Shown here piece after piece: positions 61,725 through 64,000 of a stretch of DNA of 64,000 nucleotides. Made by a program: the position numbers and the translations under genes. Below the pieces are notes generated by a model that ran no database searches, was not told the origin of the DNA, and was given only the letters and a program-made list of their open reading frames with translations. The stretch is from Dinoroseobacter sp965279125 (GTDB lineage Bacteria; Pseudomonadota; Alphaproteobacteria; Rhodobacterales; Rhodobacteraceae). Numbering within the stretch: the stretch's first letter is position 1; every line of letters begins with the position of its first letter. The DNA lies in NCBI GenBank assembly GCA_965279125.1, contig CBDIHL010000036.1, forward strand, positions 1 through 64,000. Direction: 5' to 3'.

Positions 61725-62414
61725 ATGCAAGCAATTATCGAAGAAATCACGCCTGCGATCATGGTCCTGACCCTTCTGGCAGTGGCTGCGATCACGTTAT
61801 TTGGGGTCATGCGCCGCAGGGCCGCCACGCAAGGCGGAGAGGTGGTCTCGACCCAGCTGAACCGCTTCGAGTCGCTTGCCAAAACCGCAACTGTGGTGGT
61901 GGTCGGGGGGGGAATCGCCGTGCAAACCTATGGGCTTGATCTAGACGAAGCACTGCGCGAGCAACGTACTTCGTGCATTTCTCAGCTGGACTTGCTGCGC
62001 GAGTATCGGGTCACAGGTAATAATGTCCCAGAGGTTTTCATCGAAATTGTTCAACAGAGCTGCGACCTAAGCGAAGCTCGCGATGTGCTGATCCAATCAG
62101 ACTTGATGATCCCCCGATCGGAGGGGTTTGCGGGATACATCGCACTGAACCGTAAGTCAGAGCCGTCGGATTACCTCGCGAGCATCATCAATGGGCATGC
62201 ATTTCCCGGTCGCATCGGCTCTATCTATACCGTGGCCGATGGAAAAGGCGCGATTAACTTGCGTCCTGGCCCGTTGCGTGCCGACTCAACCAACGAGTTC
62301 CCCACCCCACAAGAATTGACAGCCAACGAATGTGCGCGCGCTTTGCTGGGGCCAATTACGGTGGATGGGTGGCACTGGGTGCGCGTTGAGCGTGTCACAT
62401 GCCCAAACACCTAG
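61725..62414 (+). CDS. membrane protein of unknown function
   Basis: The product is 229 residues from ATG 61725, with GGAG nine bases upstream. Two membrane segments (~9-27 and ~52-72) enclose a short loop; the C-terminal ~150 residues, with three cysteines (TSCISQ, QSCDLS, NECARA, VTCPNT), are probably periplasmic. No family is recognised. A longer frame from 61632 overlaps the antiporter gene. Confidence 0.6.
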   Translation: MQAIIEEITPAIMVLTLLAVAAITLFGVMRRRAATQGGEVVSTQLNRFESLAKTATVVVVGGGIAVQTYGLDLDEALREQRTSCISQLDLLREYRVTGNNVPEVFIEIVQQSCDLSEARDVLIQSDLMIPRSEGFAGYIALNRKSEPSDYLASIINGHAFPGRIGSIYTVADGKGAINLRPGPLRADSTNEFPTPQELTANECARALLGPITVDGWHWVRVERVTCPNT

Positions 62415-62550
62415 CATTACCGAGAACCTTGGTTGCCGCGCGCCGCCACTCATACCGCGCTGCAACAAACGAGTTGCATTTCTGGCGTCATGCAGGAACT
62501 TCTCCAACAGTGGCCTGAACGGTCCAATTAAGTGAGAGACGGTGTCCACC

Positions 62551-63450
62551 ATGCCCCAAAAAACCTCCATGGACAGCTTTGGCGCGATATCGCTGATCCT
62601 GTTTTCGGCGCTGCTCGGCTTTAACCAAGTCGTCATCAAGGTGGTTAACGAAGGCTTGCAGCCGGTGTTCTTCGCAGGTCTGCGCTCGGCAGGGGGCGTT
62701 TTGCTGCTGCTGGCATGGATGTGGCTGCGCGGGTTGTCCACGAAGATCACCCCCGGCACATGGGGGGTGGGGCTGACCATCGGGTCGATCTTTGCGTTCG
62801 AGTTCGTTTGTCTCTTCATGGCGCTGGATCTCACGACGGTGGTGCGCACCGGGGTGATTTTCTACTCCATGCCCGTCTGGCTGGCGCTGATGTCCCATTT
62901 CATCTTGCCCGGCGACCGTATGAGCCCGCTTAAGGCCACCGGACTGGCCCTTGCCTTTGCGGGGGTGGTCTTCGCGATTGCCACGCGGGGCGATTTGTCG
63001 GGCGGATCGCTTCTGGGGGATCTGTTTGCGCTGGGTGCGGCCATGGGCTGGGCGGGTGCGGCCTTGATGGCAAAGGCCTCACGGCTTAGGCATGAGACGC
63101 CGGAGGTGCAACTCATGTGGCAACTGGTCGTCTCGGCCCCGGTTCTGCTTGGGGTCGCGTTCTTCTTTGGGCCGTTTATCAGAGATTTTCAGCCTGTTCT
63201 TCATCTTGCGGGTCTCGGCTTCCAGATCGTGCTGGTCAGTCTGGGTTTTGTCTTTTGGCTCTGGTTGTTGTCGATCTACCCGGCCTCTGGCGTCGCCTCG
63301 TTCAGCTTTCTCGGCCCGGTTTTTGGGGTGCTCTTTGGCTGGTTGATCCTGGACGAGCCGGTGGGCTTTGGCATCTGGATTGCTTTGGTATTGGTGGCGG
63401 CGGGGCTTTATCTGATCAATCGGCCCGCGCGGGTCGCGGTTGCGAGTTGA
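62551..63450 (+). CDS. EamA-family (DMT superfamily) exporter
   Basis: The 299-residue protein has ten helices in two EamA repeats (GAISLILFSALLGFNQVVIKV; LFALGAAMGWAGAALMAKASR). The start is ATG 62551, with a GTG at 62542 also possible. It is the fifth EamA-type gene in the last 16 kb. The substrate is unknown. Confidence 0.87.
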   Translation: MPQKTSMDSFGAISLILFSALLGFNQVVIKVVNEGLQPVFFAGLRSAGGVLLLLAWMWLRGLSTKITPGTWGVGLTIGSIFAFEFVCLFMALDLTTVVRTGVIFYSMPVWLALMSHFILPGDRMSPLKATGLALAFAGVVFAIATRGDLSGGSLLGDLFALGAAMGWAGAALMAKASRLRHETPEVQLMWQLVVSAPVLLGVAFFFGPFIRDFQPVLHLAGLGFQIVLVSLGFVFWLWLLSIYPASGVASFSFLGPVFGVLFGWLILDEPVGFGIWIALVLVAAGLYLINRPARVAVAS

Positions 63451-63470
63451 GTATTTAGGGCAAGAAAGTG
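63449..63470 (+). repeat. gene-tail motif after the EamA gene
   Basis: GAGTATTTAGGGCAAGAAAG, overlapping the stop at 63450. Third copy of the family seen after pgk and the desaturase gene. Confidence 0.6.
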
Positions 63471-63471
63471 C

Positions 63472-64000
63472 TTAGGTGCCGCAGAACGTCTGGCGCACTG
63501 CGTTATTCTGGTCGGCGGGGTGTTGCAGCTCAGCGTGCTCGGGTTGGTCTTGGAACGGGGTCTTGAGCACCTCGTGCAGGCGGTGGAACGGCCCGAAGTC
63601 GCCTTTGACGCCCGCCTGAATGGCCTCTTCAATCCGGTGATTGCGCGGGATGAAGGCGGGGTTTGCGGCGGGCAAGAGGGTCTGCCAGTCGGGCAAGCGC
63701 GCGGCTTCCCACTTGGTCGACCATGCGTCGAAGCCTTTTGGATCTGCGAACAGCGCGCGCGTGTCACCGGTGGCCAAGCCTCGGAACGCCAGGGTGAAAT
63801 CGGCTTGATTGGTGATCAGGGCGAGGAACGCATCGATCAGGTTTTGCGCCTCTGGATGATCGGGGGCGAGGGCGAGTTTGGCCGCGAACACCTCCGTGTA
63901 GGCCGCCGCATAGACATCGGGGAAGCGGTGGACGGCTTTGGTCGCAATCTCGATCCCTGTGTCGCGGTCCGTGTCGATCAGGGGCAGCAAGGCGGTGGCC
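63472..64000 (-). CDS. selO: SelO/YdiU-type protein adenylyltransferase (partial, C-terminal part)
   Basis: About 176 residues to the right edge; the frame continues past it. The end NPAFIPRNHRIEEAIQAGVKGDFGPFHRLHEVLKTPF...VRQTFCGT is the conserved SelO C-terminus, with Cys in the final FCGT. SelO moves AMP onto protein hydroxyls. The catalytic pseudokinase core lies outside the window. Confidence 0.88.
   Translation of the reverse strand, partial: ATALLPLIDTDRDTGIEIATKAVHRFPDVYAAAYTEVFAAKLALAPDHPEAQNLIDAFLALITNQADFTLAFRGLATGDTRALFADPKGFDAWSTKWEAARLPDWQTLLPAANPAFIPRNHRIEEAIQAGVKGDFGPFHRLHEVLKTPFQDQPEHAELQHPADQNNAVRQTFCGT

Overview
The window is a high-GC alphaproteobacterial chromosome segment, most likely from a marine Rhodobacterales (Roseobacter-group) bacterium. 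The evidence is a DddP-type DMSP lyase, a complete gene transfer agent (GTA) cluster of the Rhodobacter capsulatus type in its usual order, a pyruvate dehydrogenase beta subunit carrying its own lipoyl domain, a Fur/Mur-type regulator without the CxxC pairs, TTAA-N7-TTAA sites typical of CtrA, and dispersed hairpin repeats of the kind seen between genes in this group.

Layout. 1-3.6 kb: an edge-truncated membrane protein gene, dddP and three small envelope or unknown genes. 3.7-7.3 kb: glnB-glnA, divergent from the bifunctional NAD(P)HX repair gene nnr. 7.3-9.2 kb: two Hint-domain genes, tRNA-Leu(UAG), then the trigger factor gene. 10.6-12.9 kb: secreted and hypothetical genes. 12.9-14.2 kb: the ribosomal operon rpsF-rpsR-rplI. 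14.4-20.4 kb: fatty acid synthesis genes (fabD, fabG, acpP, fabF), with a ureohydrolase-like gene between acpP and fabF, and then mltG. 20.4-35.5 kb: the GTA structural cluster, from small terminase to host-specificity protein, plus a DUF2793 gene and a small unknown. 35.6-43.1 kb: cysE, pdhABC, an FtsB-like gene, a class I aldolase gene and pgk. 43.2-44.4 kb: two cyclophilins. 44.5-45.6 kb: an AT-richer unknown gene that looks foreign. 45.9-54 kb: a DUF3179 protein, a small conserved protein beside CtrA-like sites, three EamA-type exporters, acetyltransferases, a cupin, a desaturase and anmK. 54-64 kb: tyrS, an enolase gene broken by two single-base insertions, two more EamA exporters, an ArsR/permease pair, a Fur/Mur regulator, a cation/proton antiporter and an edge-truncated SelO gene.

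The most interesting items are: (1) the GTA cluster, whose best predicted promoter is followed at once by a strong intrinsic terminator before the first gene; (2) a composite element, a CCTAAyAATGTTAGG palindrome four bases from a TTAA-N7-TTAA site, found at two loci 11.6 kb apart, each without an obvious downstream gene; (3) the doubly frameshifted enolase gene; (4) the low-GC orphan gene at 44.5 kb; and (5) several families of palindromes and tail motifs placed just after stop codons. Everything here was read by eye from the sequence. Family assignments rest on recalled motifs, not on a database search.
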